Shown here: in pieces, positions 1 to 6,523 of the stretch
How the letters are laid out: each line of letters begins with the position of its first letter
How positions within the stretch are numbered: the stretch's first letter is position 1
Source: JAGTRB01 sp037439685
GTDB lineage: Archaea; Thermoproteota; Bathyarchaeia; TCS64
Assembly (NCBI GenBank): GCA_037439685.1
Contig: JBBIVO010000043.1
Span: forward strand, 1 to 14,630
Direction of reading: 5' to 3'
DNA length: 14,630 nucleotides
Notes under the pieces: generated by a model
The model's input: the letters and a program-made list of their open reading frames with translations, nothing else
Database searches by the model: none
What the model was told of the DNA's origin: nothing
Program-made: the position numbers and the translations under genes

Positions 1-90
1 CATCTCAAGCGACGGCAAATAAACATAAACAGCCCTATCCTTAATAGTCCGCGTCTTACCCCTATCAGGCTTCGTCACAACCACCAACAA
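1..90 (-). CDS. 5' end of a small ribbon-helix-helix-like protein (partial, runs off the window)
   Basis: An open minus-strand frame runs from TTG at 90-88 (or GTG at 84-82) to the window edge. It encodes about 30 residues including KTRTIKDRAVYVYLPSLEM. That style of segment (basic, then a short YVYLP beta-strand) resembles the N-terminus of small archaeal ribbon-helix-helix DNA-binding proteins, but too little is visible to be sure. A TATA box (110-118) lies about 26 nt upstream of the TTG, suggesting a leaderless transcript. The gene sits immediately beyond the 3' end of tRNA-Leu, the usual place for archaeal integrated elements, so it may belong to one. The stop codon lies outside the window. 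Confidence 0.45.
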   Translation of the reverse strand, partial: MLVVVTKPDRGKTRTIKDRAVYVYLPSLEM

Positions 91-109
91 AAATAAACAG
101 CACTCAAGT

Positions 110-118
110 ATTTATAAT
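110..118 (-). promoter_or_regulatory. TATA box for the RHH-like gene
   Basis: The minus strand reads TTATAAATA. It is centred about 26 nt upstream of the TTG at 90, which fits a leaderless start. Confidence 0.5.
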
Positions 119-133
119 TTACCAGTAAATTAG

Positions 134-216
134 TGCGGGGGGTGGGATTCGAACCCACGAAGGCCTAAGCCACAGGATCTTGAGTCCCGCCCCTTTGGCC
201 CCTCGGGAACCCCCGC
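134..216 (-). tRNA. tRNA-Leu(CAA)
   Basis: The 83-nt minus-strand cloverleaf is complete. Acceptor arms GCGGGGG and CCCCCGC pair perfectly and are followed by discriminator A. The T arm is GTGGG-TTCGAAT-CCCAC. The anticodon stem CGGGA/TCCTG has one G-U pair and encloses loop CTCAAGA, giving anticodon CAA (codon UUG). A long variable arm makes it class II, as expected for Leu. CCA is not encoded and there is no intron. A TATA-like TTTTAAGG lies about 29 nt upstream. The 3' end faces the RHH-like gene. Confidence 0.95.
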
Positions 217-240
217 CAGAGAGATCCTGTTGAGGAGAAA

Positions 241-250
241 CCTTAAAATC
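241..250 (-). promoter_or_regulatory. TATA-like box for tRNA-Leu
   Basis: The minus strand reads GATTTTAAGG, centred about 29 nt upstream of the mature tRNA 5' end at 216. Confidence 0.45.
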
Positions 251-287
251 TATCGCATGGAAGGCCTACGCCTAATCTTTAATCGAA

Positions 288-295
288 TTTAAATA
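288..295 (+). promoter_or_regulatory. TATA box of pyrH
   Basis: TTTAAATA lies about 28 nt upstream of the pyrH ATG at 320. There is no Shine-Dalgarno sequence in the gap, so the mRNA is probably leaderless. Confidence 0.6.
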
Positions 296-319
296 AGATG
301 ATCTTTTAACTTTGTTCGT

Positions 320-991
320 ATGAGGGTTGCCATAAGCCTGGGGGGGAGCCTCTTAACTAGGGGCGGGGTTGAGCCTTATCTGAGATATGCCGAGACCCTC
401 AGGGAGCTTGTGAGGAGAGGGCACCAGATCGTTGTGGTCTGCGGCGGTGGACGGATGGCTAGAGAGCTCATATCGAAGGCTAGGGAGGTGGGGGGCACCC
501 CAGAGGTCCAGGAACGCCTTGGCATATTGGCAACCCACATTAACGCACTCCTGCTGATAGCGGCCTTGGGGGAGGATGCCGATCAAAGGGTCTACAGGAG
601 GGGTGGCGAGGTTAGGAGGCACTTTGGGGGGAGGATCCTCGTCGGGGGAGGCCACCTCCCAGGGAGCAGCACAGACTACAGGGCAGTCCTCTTCGCAAGG
701 GCGATAGGGGCGGACCTGATAGTGAATGCCACAGACTATGGAGGGGTCTTCGATAAGGATCCAAGCAGATATCCAGATGCTAAGAAGTATGAGAGCCTAA
801 CCTTCGAGGAGCTGAAGAGGATAATAAAGAGCAGGTTCCACCAGGCTCCGGGAGATTACGGCCTCTTCGACCTCAAGGCCACTAGGCTAGCCCAAAGGCT
901 TGGGATCCCCCTGATCTTCATAGATGGAACAGATCCAGCTGAGATAATCCGCGCGGTGGAGGGAGGCCATAGGGGAACCGTGGTTCGATGA
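320..991 (+). CDS. pyrH: UMP kinase (archaeal type)
   Basis: This cytosolic amino-acid-kinase-family enzyme phosphorylates UMP to UDP in pyrimidine nucleotide synthesis. Its 223 aa match archaeal UMP kinases (about 220-230 aa). Motifs in order: the Lys-less glycine loop ISLGGSLL (5-12), VVVCGGGRMAR (38-48), the substrate segment GGGHLPGSSTDY (109-120), NATDYGGVFDKDP (136-148) and GDYGLFDLKA (178-187). The ATG start is supported by the N-terminus beginning directly with the first beta strand and by a TATA box spaced for a leaderless transcript. The gene stands alone and is convergent with the zinc-ribbon gene downstream. The HL insertion in the GG-T-PG loop is a mild deviation; the assignment is otherwise secure. 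Confidence 0.93.
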   Translation: MRVAISLGGSLLTRGGVEPYLRYAETLRELVRRGHQIVVVCGGGRMARELISKAREVGGTPEVQERLGILATHINALLLIAALGEDADQRVYRRGGEVRRHFGGRILVGGGHLPGSSTDYRAVLFARAIGADLIVNATDYGGVFDKDPSRYPDAKKYESLTFEELKRIIKSRFHQAPGDYGLFDLKATRLAQRLGIPLIFIDGTDPAEIIRAVEGGHRGTVVR

Positions 992-1087
992 TAAAATTGG
1001 TCTCAGGGATGCAAGAGGCCTGACCAGGGCTAACTTCGAATACGTCCGCGATATTAAGCCTTTCAGAAACTAGCCCGCTAAACCTCT

Positions 1088-1249
1088 CTAGGGCCCTACA
1101 AAGCCGCACTTTGGGCACTTATACTCTCTTCCAAAGATTCTGCACTTCTCGCATCTCCAGATGGTCACCTGGCCACAGTTTGGGCACTCGAACTTCGCCC
1201 ATCTCTCATCTGGGGTTATCTTCGTCCCACATCCCAAGCATGATGGCAT
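1088..1249 (-). CDS. Small zinc-ribbon (DUF1610-like) putative RNA-binding protein
   Basis: This 53-aa protein carries four Cys pairs: CLGC (4-7), CPNC (22-25), CEKC (33-36) and CPKC (45-48), with WRCEKCR and YKCPKCGFVGP at the C-terminal end. The arrangement matches the conserved archaeal double-zinc-ribbon family (DUF1610 or 'Zn-ribbon RNA-binding protein'), whose members are about 50-60 aa and have no firmly assigned function. The ATG at 1249 is the only start after an upstream in-frame TAG. It has a good Shine-Dalgarno AGGAGG (1261-1266, 11-nt spacing) and a TATA box at 1285-1293. It is transcribed separately from the upstream reductase, which ends 127 bp away. Confidence 0.9.
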   Translation of the reverse strand: MPSCLGCGTKITPDERWAKFECPNCGQVTIWRCEKCRIFGREYKCPKCGFVGP

Positions 1250-1284
1250 CTCAGGTCGGCCTCCTAAGAAGGGTATTGAGATGA

Positions 1285-1293
1285 TATTTAAAG
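1285..1293 (-). promoter_or_regulatory. TATA box of the zinc-ribbon gene
   Basis: The minus strand reads TTTAAATAT. The predicted start of transcription near 1262 would leave a leader of about 12 nt carrying the AGGAGG motif. Confidence 0.55.
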
Positions 1294-1376
1294 ATAATTT
1301 AGGGAATTGTTTTCTTGGGTTGGAGCGAGGTAGAGCCTAACCTAGGAATGAGGATACCCCCTTTAGGGGTCGACGT

Positions 1377-2594
1377 TTATGGCCTTAGCCTTCTCAGGAT
1401 CTCTTCCAATGCTATGGTGCCTAGGCCCTTCATGAGGGCCTTGATTAGCCTCGGCTCCCTTAGGAGCCGCCCTATTATTCTGCTCTGCATGTCTAGGTCC
1501 CATTCTTGGAGCTGGTTACTCAGAAGCTCCTCCATCCCCCCCTCTCCCTTGATCGCTCTGAATATCCGGTCCATCTGTTCGTCGGATAGCCTCTCGAATA
1601 TCCTCCTAACGGCGAGCATTTGGGAGAACTCCCCTCCTAGAGTCTTCCTCCACGAGTCTTGGTAGCTTCTTAGGAAGCTGGCGCCGCAGTTTCCCCTCTC
1701 CAGGGCTGCAGCGGCTGTCCTTCCAGCCATTATGGCGCAGAGGCCTCCGAGGATGACCCCCCCTCCGGTTGTGGGCTTACTCTGGCCTGCCGCGTCCCCC
1801 ACGAGGATTATCCCATCCCCATAGGTCCTTTCTATAGGGCCCTGGGTGAATAGGATCCCTCCTCTGAGAGGGCCTGGCCTCCCACCCTTGAAGCGCCTCT
1901 CTATAAACCTCTCAAGCCTCTTTGGGGCGTCCCCCGTGCTGCAGGCGAGGCCGCATCGCGCCTCTCCATCCCCCAGGGGGATCACCCATGCGAAGAATCC
2001 TGGGGCGGTCTCGCCTCCCAGCCAGAGCTCCACCATCTCCGGGTCGACATCGACCCCAGACACCTCCACGTTTACCCCGAATAGGGCTCCATCCCTCCTT
2101 CCTAGGCCTATCTGCCCAGCTAGGGCTCTTGCTCCCCCCTCGGCGTCTATCGTCATCTCGGCTCTGAGCTCGAACCCCTTCCCCCGAGCCCCCTCGACCC
2201 TTCCCCCATCGAGGATCAGCTCCCTCGCCCTCAAGCCCTTCAATATGGTCGCACCCGCCTCTATGGCCTCCTCCTCTAGCCGTCGGTCGAAGGCGGCCCT
2301 ATCGACCACATAGGCCCTATCCTTAGCCCCCCTTAACTCGATGATTATCCCGCCCGGGGAGATGGCCCTCCCGCCCTTAACCCTGTTCTGTATATAGTTT
2401 GGGGAGGGCTCAACGCCTATCCTTCTGAGGCCCTCTATGCTGAGGAGGCCGGCGCAGTGGTTTGGCTCCCCTATCTCTTGGTGCTCCTCTAGGAGCGTGA
2501 CTTTGACTCCTCTCCTCGCCACCTCCCTAGCGGCTAGGAGGCCGGCTGGGCCTCCCCCGATAATGAGGGCCTCCCCCCTCTCCTTTGTACTCAT
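1377..2594 (-). CDS. Geranylgeranyl reductase family flavoprotein
   Basis: The family's FAD-dependent members saturate the isoprenoid chains of archaeal ether lipids (digeranylgeranylglycerophospholipid reductase) at the membrane. The 405-aa protein starts with a Rossmann FAD site IIGGGPAGLLAARE (11-24). EIGEPNHCAGLLS (40-52) follows, with the family's conserved Cys at 47, then the second FAD motif GDAAGQSKPTTGGG (266-279). The length fits the family (about 390-450 aa). The ATG at 2594 lies 5 nt after the FKBP stop, so the two genes probably share a transcript. The exact substrate (phospholipid or free geranylgeranyl compound) cannot be told from sequence alone. Confidence 0.9.
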   Translation of the reverse strand: MSTKERGEALIIGGGPAGLLAAREVARRGVKVTLLEEHQEIGEPNHCAGLLSIEGLRRIGVEPSPNYIQNRVKGGRAISPGGIIIELRGAKDRAYVVDRAAFDRRLEEEAIEAGATILKGLRARELILDGGRVEGARGKGFELRAEMTIDAEGGARALAGQIGLGRRDGALFGVNVEVSGVDVDPEMVELWLGGETAPGFFAWVIPLGDGEARCGLACSTGDAPKRLERFIERRFKGGRPGPLRGGILFTQGPIERTYGDGIILVGDAAGQSKPTTGGGVILGGLCAIMAGRTAAAALERGNCGASFLRSYQDSWRKTLGGEFSQMLAVRRIFERLSDEQMDRIFRAIKGEGGMEELLSNQLQEWDLDMQSRIIGRLLREPRLIKALMKGLGTIALEEILRRLRP

Positions 2595-2599
2595 TCGGG

Positions 2600-3424
2600 C
2601 TAGGCCTTCCTCGATATAACCTCTATGAACTCTACGCCCTCCACTTGGGGGAAGAACCTCTGTATCTCAAGGGCTGCAGCCCTCTTCTCTATCTGCAGGC
2701 TCTCCTCGTAGAAGGCCTCCTCAGGTATCTGGATCCTCACCCTCCCCTCGGCGATCCTCACATCGAAGCTCTCCTGAGGTATGTTTGGGAAGTTTCTGCC
2801 TATCAGGGCCCTGACCTTCTCCTCATCTCCCTCCAGCCTCTTGATGACCTTCAGCTTATAGACAAGCCTCCTCCCCGCAAGGGGATGGTTATAGTCCAGC
2901 TGGACCCTTCCCGCCCCTATGCTGCGGACCGTGGCCATCCTCCCGTCGACCTCAACCCTGGCTCCTACGGTTGGGGTTATCCCCTTGGACCTCAAAACCC
3001 TGTATGGGACCATCCTGACATTGTCAGGGTTCCTCTCGCCGAAGGCCTCCTCTGGGGGGATCAAAACCTCCCTCTCCTCTCCAACCCTCAGCCCCTCAAG
3101 CCTCGTCTCAAGGCCCCTTGGGAGCTCCCCCTCCCCTACTATTACGAGGCTGGGGGCGAAGACCCTCTCCTCAGAGTGTATTCCAGCCCTCTTGGCCTCC
3201 TCCTCGTCCGTGGTATCGAAGACCTCTCTCGTGTCCTCCGTCCAACCCGTGTAGTGGAGGAGGATGAAGTCACCCCTCGAGATGGGCCTCTCCCAGGGCG
3301 CCTCCTGCGCCTCTATAGGCCCAGGGGCTTCCTCCGCGGCCTCACCCATCTCCCCTTCCTCCTCTGCCTTGGGCTCTTGGGGCTCTTCCCCATCATTAAC
3401 GCCGCTCATCTTCGAGACCTTCAT
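2600..3424 (-). CDS. FKBP-type peptidyl-prolyl isomerase, long archaeal form
   Basis: This cytosolic foldase isomerises Xaa-Pro bonds. Of the 274 aa, residues 1-48 are a low-complexity, strongly acidic Glu/Ala/Pro extension. The FKBP core starts at GDFILLHYTG (51-60), then VFDTTDEEEA (68-77), LPRGLETRLEGL (101-112) and PEEAFGERNP (124-133). An insert-in-flap chaperone segment spans about 134-182, with DYNHPLAGRRL (177-187) returning to the core. Residues about 200-272 form the extra C-terminal domain of the MjFKBP26 class. The ATG at 3424 has a TATA box near 3477; Met6 is an alternative start. It is the first gene of an apparent two-gene operon with the reductase. Confidence 0.92.
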   Translation of the reverse strand: MKVSKMSGVNDGEEPQEPKAEEEGEMGEAAEEAPGPIEAQEAPWERPISRGDFILLHYTGWTEDTREVFDTTDEEEAKRAGIHSEERVFAPSLVIVGEGELPRGLETRLEGLRVGEEREVLIPPEEAFGERNPDNVRMVPYRVLRSKGITPTVGARVEVDGRMATVRSIGAGRVQLDYNHPLAGRRLVYKLKVIKRLEGDEEKVRALIGRNFPNIPQESFDVRIAEGRVRIQIPEEAFYEESLQIEKRAAALEIQRFFPQVEGVEFIEVISRKA

Positions 3425-3470
3425 TTACACCCTTTCGAGGTCTAACTGTCCACCTTCAGGGGGCGACGAA

Positions 3471-3484
3471 CAGTTTAAAGTTTG
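3471..3484 (-). promoter_or_regulatory. Promoter of the FKBP-reductase operon
   Basis: The minus strand reads CAAACTTTAAACTG with core CTTTAAAC. It is centred about 53 nt upstream of the FKBP ATG, predicting a leader of about 26 nt. It lies back to back with the promoter of the divergent regulator gene. Confidence 0.5.
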
Positions 3485-3508
3485 CGATTTAGACAACCTT
3501 CATTAACC

Positions 3509-3516
3509 CTTTAAGG
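3509..3516 (+). promoter_or_regulatory. TATA-like box of the winged-helix regulator
   Basis: CTTTAAGG lies about 35 nt upstream of the ATG at 3548, predicting a very short leader containing GGTGGGC. About 28 bp separate it from the divergent FKBP promoter, so one bound regulator could affect both. Confidence 0.45.
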
Positions 3517-3547
3517 CTTAGACTCGATATTAAGATGGTGGGCAGCC

Positions 3548-3832
3548 ATGTCTAGGACCGTCAGGGACTCCATGGATGAGACTAGGGAGTACCACCTCCG
3601 ATACCTGAGGGCTGTGAACAACCCGCTGAGACGAATTATCCTCAGGGCTTTGAGGGAGGGGGAGATGGGCTTTGAGAGCCTCCTATCCACCACGGGCCTA
3701 GAGGAGAGGGCTCTCAGATGGCATCTTGAGATACTGGAGGACGGCTTCTGCGTGGAGAGGGTTGAGAGAGATGGAACGATCTACTACCGCCTCACAAGGG
3801 AGGGGGAGGTCATCCACTATCTGGAGGGGTAG
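3548..3832 (+). CDS. Winged helix-turn-helix regulator, ArsR-like
   Basis: This 94-aa, single-domain putative DNA-binding protein begins with charged, helical residues 1-24. Next comes the ArsR-type helix pair NPLRRIILRALREGEMGFES (25-44). A recognition-helix region TTGLEERALRWHLEILED (48-65) follows, then a beta-hairpin wing with VERDGTIYYRLTREG (72-86). A single Cys (68) and no Cys/His cluster argue against a classical metal-sensing ArsR site. It is divergent from the FKBP operon with very close promoters, so autoregulation and control of that operon is plausible but only inferred. The effector is unknown. Confidence 0.8.
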   Translation: MSRTVRDSMDETREYHLRYLRAVNNPLRRIILRALREGEMGFESLLSTTGLEERALRWHLEILEDGFCVERVERDGTIYYRLTREGEVIHYLEG

Positions 3833-3837
3833 AACCC

Positions 3838-3872
3838 AACCCTGGAGGAAGGGGAAGCCCTCCGGAAGGGTT
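3838..3872. terminator. GC-rich hairpin after the regulator gene
   Basis: AACCC (3838-3842) pairs with GGGTT (3868-3872), and GGAGG (3844-3848) with CCTCC (3859-3863). The hairpin starts a few bases after the regulator stop codon. It may protect or end the 3' end of that mRNA, but no T-tract follows directly. Confidence 0.4.
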
Positions 3873-3900
3873 CAAAGCCTCACCAGCTTTAGAGCCAAAA

Positions 3901-3919
3901 CAATTTAATGAAAAAATTG
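3901..3919. terminator. AT-rich bidirectional terminator-like inverted repeat
   Basis: CAATTT (3901-3906) and AAATTG (3914-3919) are inverted and bracket an A-rich loop. The repeat sits between two convergent genes, directly against the stop codon of the CCC1-like gene. On the minus strand it provides a T-rich tract. Confidence 0.4.
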
Positions 3920-4819
3920 TTATACCTCTAACCCAAACACCACTCTTATCACTAAACCTATAAAGAAGTTGATTATTGCAACTCCGAGGCTGATGGTTGC
4001 CATTTCAGCGAATCTTTTTCTAAAATCCATTCCCTTAGCAATTGAAATGTATAATGTAAAAATAAATATTAATAACATTGAATTTAAAACAACCAGAATC
4101 ATACAGAAATAAAGTTCTTTTATTAAAAAGTATGGAGAGGATAATAAGACTACCGCGGAGATATAGGCCATTCCGGTGTAGAGGCTGGCCTTCACGGGGC
4201 TTTTATCGCTCTCCTCATGCTTCGTCGAAAGGAACTCTGATGTGGCCATGGACATAGAGGCGGCTATCCCGGTGATGAGGCCCACGATGCCCACCATAAA
4301 GGGATTCTGAAGGGCTAAGGTGAAACCTATGAGAGCGCCGCTCAACTCGACGAGGGCATCATTTAAACCTAAAACCATGGAGCTAACATATTTTAGATAC
4401 TCTTCATCAATCAAACTTATTATATCTCTTTCATGCTTGTTTTCATCTCTAATTATCTCCTCCACTTTGGGTGAAATTTTCTTTATTTTTCCATATGAAC
4501 CCTGTGCAAAATCTTCACCCCTCTCCATAAGTTTGAGACCGAAATTTAAACCAAATAATCTAGAGATCAAAACATAAAAATGAATTTTAAATTTATCTAA
4601 ATCCACATCCCTTTTAGTTATTTCTTTCAAAATGTTATAATGGTTTATTTCATCTTGAGATATATTATGAAGGATTTCAGAATGTCTCAAATGCTTGACA
4701 TTTTTAGAAAGCTTTTCATATATAAAGTGTTCAGTTATCTCGTTTTTCTGAGCTTTCAATAATTCCCTCATCAAATCTTCTGAGAGAACCCTTCCCTCTT
4801 CATCGTGTGATGAGCTCAA
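3920..4819 (-). CDS. Ferritin-like plus VIT1/CCC1 membrane protein, probable iron/manganese transporter
   Basis: The 299-aa protein has two parts. Residues about 15-140 form a rubrerythrin-like helical domain with candidate di-iron ligands E27/E30, E57-x-x-H60 and E126-x-x-H129. Residues about 145-297 form a DUF125 (VIT1/CCC1) membrane domain with about five hydrophobic segments. It includes GLNDALVELSGALIGFTLAL (151-170) and the polar helix MATSEFLSTKHEE (191-203). Characterised VIT1/CCC1 proteins move Fe2+ or Mn2+; the cytosolic ferritin-like part may bind or oxidise iron, which is inferred. The start is TTG at 4819, placed by a TATA box 28 nt upstream (leaderless); Met17 is an alternative. 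Both ends of the gene are much more AT-rich than neighbouring genes, suggesting transfer. Confidence 0.85.
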   Translation of the reverse strand: MSSSHDEEGRVLSEDLMRELLKAQKNEITEHFIYEKLSKNVKHLRHSEILHNISQDEINHYNILKEITKRDVDLDKFKIHFYVLISRLFGLNFGLKLMERGEDFAQGSYGKIKKISPKVEEIIRDENKHERDIISLIDEEYLKYVSSMVLGLNDALVELSGALIGFTLALQNPFMVGIVGLITGIAASMSMATSEFLSTKHEESDKSPVKASLYTGMAYISAVVLLSSPYFLIKELYFCMILVVLNSMLLIFIFTLYISIAKGMDFRKRFAEMATISLGVAIINFFIGLVIRVVFGLEV

Positions 4820-4843
4820 CTTTATGGTTTAGAGATCATCTAC

Positions 4844-4851
4844 TATTTAAA
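4844..4851 (-). promoter_or_regulatory. TATA box of the CCC1-like gene
   Basis: The minus strand reads TTTAAATA, preceded by GTGCC. It is centred about 28 nt upstream of the TTG at 4819, so transcription should begin at or next to the start codon. Confidence 0.55.
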
Positions 4852-4913
4852 GGCACACCCATCCCAAGAGGTTCAATTAACCATTAGGATTTCCCGAGGG
4901 CGCCGGATAAGGT

Positions 4914-5060
4914 ATGGGGGTAGGAACATTGGAAGTCTGTTTGAACCCGCGCCCATCGTACCTCTTCAAGGCCGCTAGGACCATCGAGGAGGCGCTTATC
5001 GAGGCGGGACTCGAGTATCTCCGCGACATCGAAGGAAGCCCTTTCAGGAGGCGAAGGTAG
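4914..5060 (+). CDS. Possible small ORF, 48 aa, unrecognised
   Basis: An ATG-started frame ends at TAG 25 nt before the 3' end of tRNA-Met, on the opposite strand. Residues 16-40 look like coded helix: SYLFKAARTIEEALIEAG is followed by LEYLRDIEG and a basic tail FRRRR. I do not recognise a family. No clear Shine-Dalgarno precedes it; an AT-rich TTCAATTAACC lies about 37 nt upstream. It could be a real small protein, the remnant of a longer gene, or chance. Confidence 0.3.
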   Translation: MGVGTLEVCLNPRPSYLFKAARTIEEALIEAGLEYLRDIEGSPFRRRR

Positions 5061-5084
5061 ATGTGGGCCGGAAGGATCCAAAAG

Positions 5085-5175
5085 TGGGCCCGAAGGGATT
5101 CGAACCCTTGACCCACAGGTCTCCCAGGGTTGCCCCCTATGAGCCTGTTGCTCTACCAAGCTAAGCTACGGGCCC
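5085..5175 (-). tRNA. tRNA-Met(CAT), elongator type, with intron
   Basis: The minus-strand gene is 91 nt, 74 nt after splicing. Acceptor arms GGGCCCG and CGGGCCC pair perfectly, with discriminator A. The D arm begins GCTTAGC and the T arm is AAGGG-TTCGAAT-CCCTT. Anticodon stem ACAGG/CCTGT encloses CTCATA, the intron, then A, giving mature loop CTCATAA with anticodon CAT. The sequence resembles archaeal elongator Met tRNA rather than the initiator, which has a G/C-rich anticodon stem. A tRNA-Ile2 (C34 modified to agmatidine) cannot be fully excluded. CCA is not encoded. Confidence 0.92.
5121..5137 (-). other. 17-nt tRNA intron with canonical bulge-helix-bulge
   Basis: The intron lies at the canonical 37/38 site. 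Exon CTCA pairs with intron TGGG as the 4-bp central helix. The 3-nt bulges are TAG (cut after TA) and AGA (cut after AG). Inside, GGG-GCAA-CCC forms a hairpin with a GNRA tetraloop. This is a textbook substrate for the archaeal splicing endonuclease. Confidence 0.88.
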
Positions 5176-5448
5176 TCGATGTGCTTCAATAATCTCCTTG
5201 CAAATCTTCCAAAAAAATCTATTGCTTCTCTCTCCCCGAGCCCATCCTAGATACCGTGAACGTCTGAGGTTAAAATACGAAAACCTGGAAGAAGGCTGGG
5301 GAGGCCGAGGGTTGTGGAGAGGGTATTATCGGATAGGCTGAAACATGCATGGTTCCCCATCTCAGATCCCCTGGTCAGGAGACGCCGAATATCGAAAGGT
5401 GCGTGGATCCTAGAAGGGTAGTTAGGCTTTTCAGCGCTTTACATATCC
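5176..5448. other. Intergenic stretch without a confident gene
   Basis: This 273-bp gap between tRNA-Met and the permease gene holds no recognisable gene. A TATA-like GGTTAAAATA lies near 5269-5278. A short open frame (GTG 5314 to TAG 5421, 35 aa, with HAWFPISDPLVRRRR) looks mildly coding but matches nothing I know. A second TATA-like TTTACATAT (5437-5445) lies just before the permease. Confidence 0.4.
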
Positions 5449-5457
5449 TTGGATCTA

Positions 5458-6327
5458 ATGGACCCCCTTCCCTTTATGTTGGTGGTGGCCTCAGCCCTTT
5501 TCCACGCGCTTTGGAACCTGCTGGCTAAGGGGGCCTCTGACAAGATGGTGTTTATGTGGTTGATGAACTTCATATCCCTCTTCACCACCCTTCCAGTATT
5601 CTTTCTCCTCCTCTCTGACTGGAGCTTTCCCTTCGCCGCGGTGCCGTATATGGTGATGAGTGGCCTGGCCGAGGCTCTATACTTCTTCTCTCTGGGGAAG
5701 GCTTATGAGCATGGGGATCTTTCACTTGTATACCCCCTAGCCCGCTCCTCCCCCCTCTTCGTCTTCGCCCTAGCCGCCGTCCTTCTGGGAGAAAGGGCCT
5801 CTCCCCTCGGCGCTCTGGGCATCCTTATGGTGGTCTTAGGGGTTTACATGATCCACCTCAGGGGGCTCTCCCCGAGGGATCTCCTGGCCCCCTTCAACTC
5901 GATCAGGGGTAGGGCCTCCCAGTTCGCCCTATTGGCTGCCCTCTCCACATCGATCTACTCTCTTGTCGATAAGGTCGGGGTATTAGTGGTGGGCCCCTTT
6001 CTCTACGCCTTCTGGGTGGAATTCTTCGTCACAGCCTTGATGACGCCGCTGATCCTCTGGAGGGGGAGATTTGGATCCCTTTCTGCAGAATGGAGGATCC
6101 AGGGCCCAAGGATAGTCATCTCCGGATTCCTGATGAGGGTTGGATACCTGATGGTCTTGGTAGCCATGAGCATGGCCCCGGTGAGCTACATCCTCGGCAT
6201 CAGGCAGCTGAGCGTGGTGATAGGCTCATTCCTCGGGGTTGAAATCCTGGGGGAGAGCCACGGGAAGGTTAGGCTTCTCTCCTCATTCACAATATTCTTT
6301 GGCATCCTCATCCTAGGCTCAATATAA
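5458..6327 (+). CDS. EamA/DMT-family permease, ten membrane helices
   Basis: From ATG 5458 the 289-aa protein has about ten hydrophobic segments arranged as two repeats of five, the drug/metabolite transporter plan. The first repeat starts at LVVASALFHALWNLLAKGAS and ends near LGALGILMVVLGVYMIHL. The second begins near SQFALLAALSTSIYSLVDKV. The conserved EamA element SPLFVFALAAVLLGERASP and its counterpart SVVIGSFLGVEILGESHGK end the fourth/fifth helices of each half. The substrate is unknown; family members export metabolites or amino acids. TTG 5449 and ATG 5476 are alternative starts; TTTACATAT at 5437-5445 would fit a start at or near 5476. It is a single-gene unit. Confidence 0.85.
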   Translation: MDPLPFMLVVASALFHALWNLLAKGASDKMVFMWLMNFISLFTTLPVFFLLLSDWSFPFAAVPYMVMSGLAEALYFFSLGKAYEHGDLSLVYPLARSSPLFVFALAAVLLGERASPLGALGILMVVLGVYMIHLRGLSPRDLLAPFNSIRGRASQFALLAALSTSIYSLVDKVGVLVVGPFLYAFWVEFFVTALMTPLILWRGRFGSLSAEWRIQGPRIVISGFLMRVGYLMVLVAMSMAPVSYILGIRQLSVVIGSFLGVEILGESHGKVRLLSSFTIFFGILILGSI

Positions 6328-6449
6328 CTCATGCCTCCTCATTCGAATATGTGGAGGGTAAAGGCGAGATTTCATGGGGTCGCATCGAACTCTTCGGTGC
6401 CGAATCGGCTTAGAGAGGCTGAGGCCGACTTAAAATAAATCTGTTAATG

Positions 6450-6458
6450 TTTATAAAT
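6450..6458 (+). promoter_or_regulatory. Strong orphan TATA box
   Basis: TTTATAAAT is one of the best TATA matches in the window. The predicted transcription start near 6480-6485 is about 90 nt upstream of the next plausible start codon. A CGAGG/CCTCG inverted repeat and T5 run lie between. Confidence 0.4.
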
Positions 6459-6523
6459 TGATACGAAAAATTGGATTTATTTTTGCAATAAAGGCCCCGC
6501 CCTATATCCTTTTTAGGGGAAGT

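Noticed and set aside
2585..3445. 286-aa plus-strand open frame
   Set aside because: It is antisense to the FKBP gene, has Leu/Pro-rich low-complexity translation, and the minus-strand protein has clear family motifs.
4877..5159. Two minus-strand frames of 79 and 91 aa
   Set aside because: They overlap the tRNA-Met gene, and the translated tRNA gives the familiar GSRVRIPSGP-type artefact.
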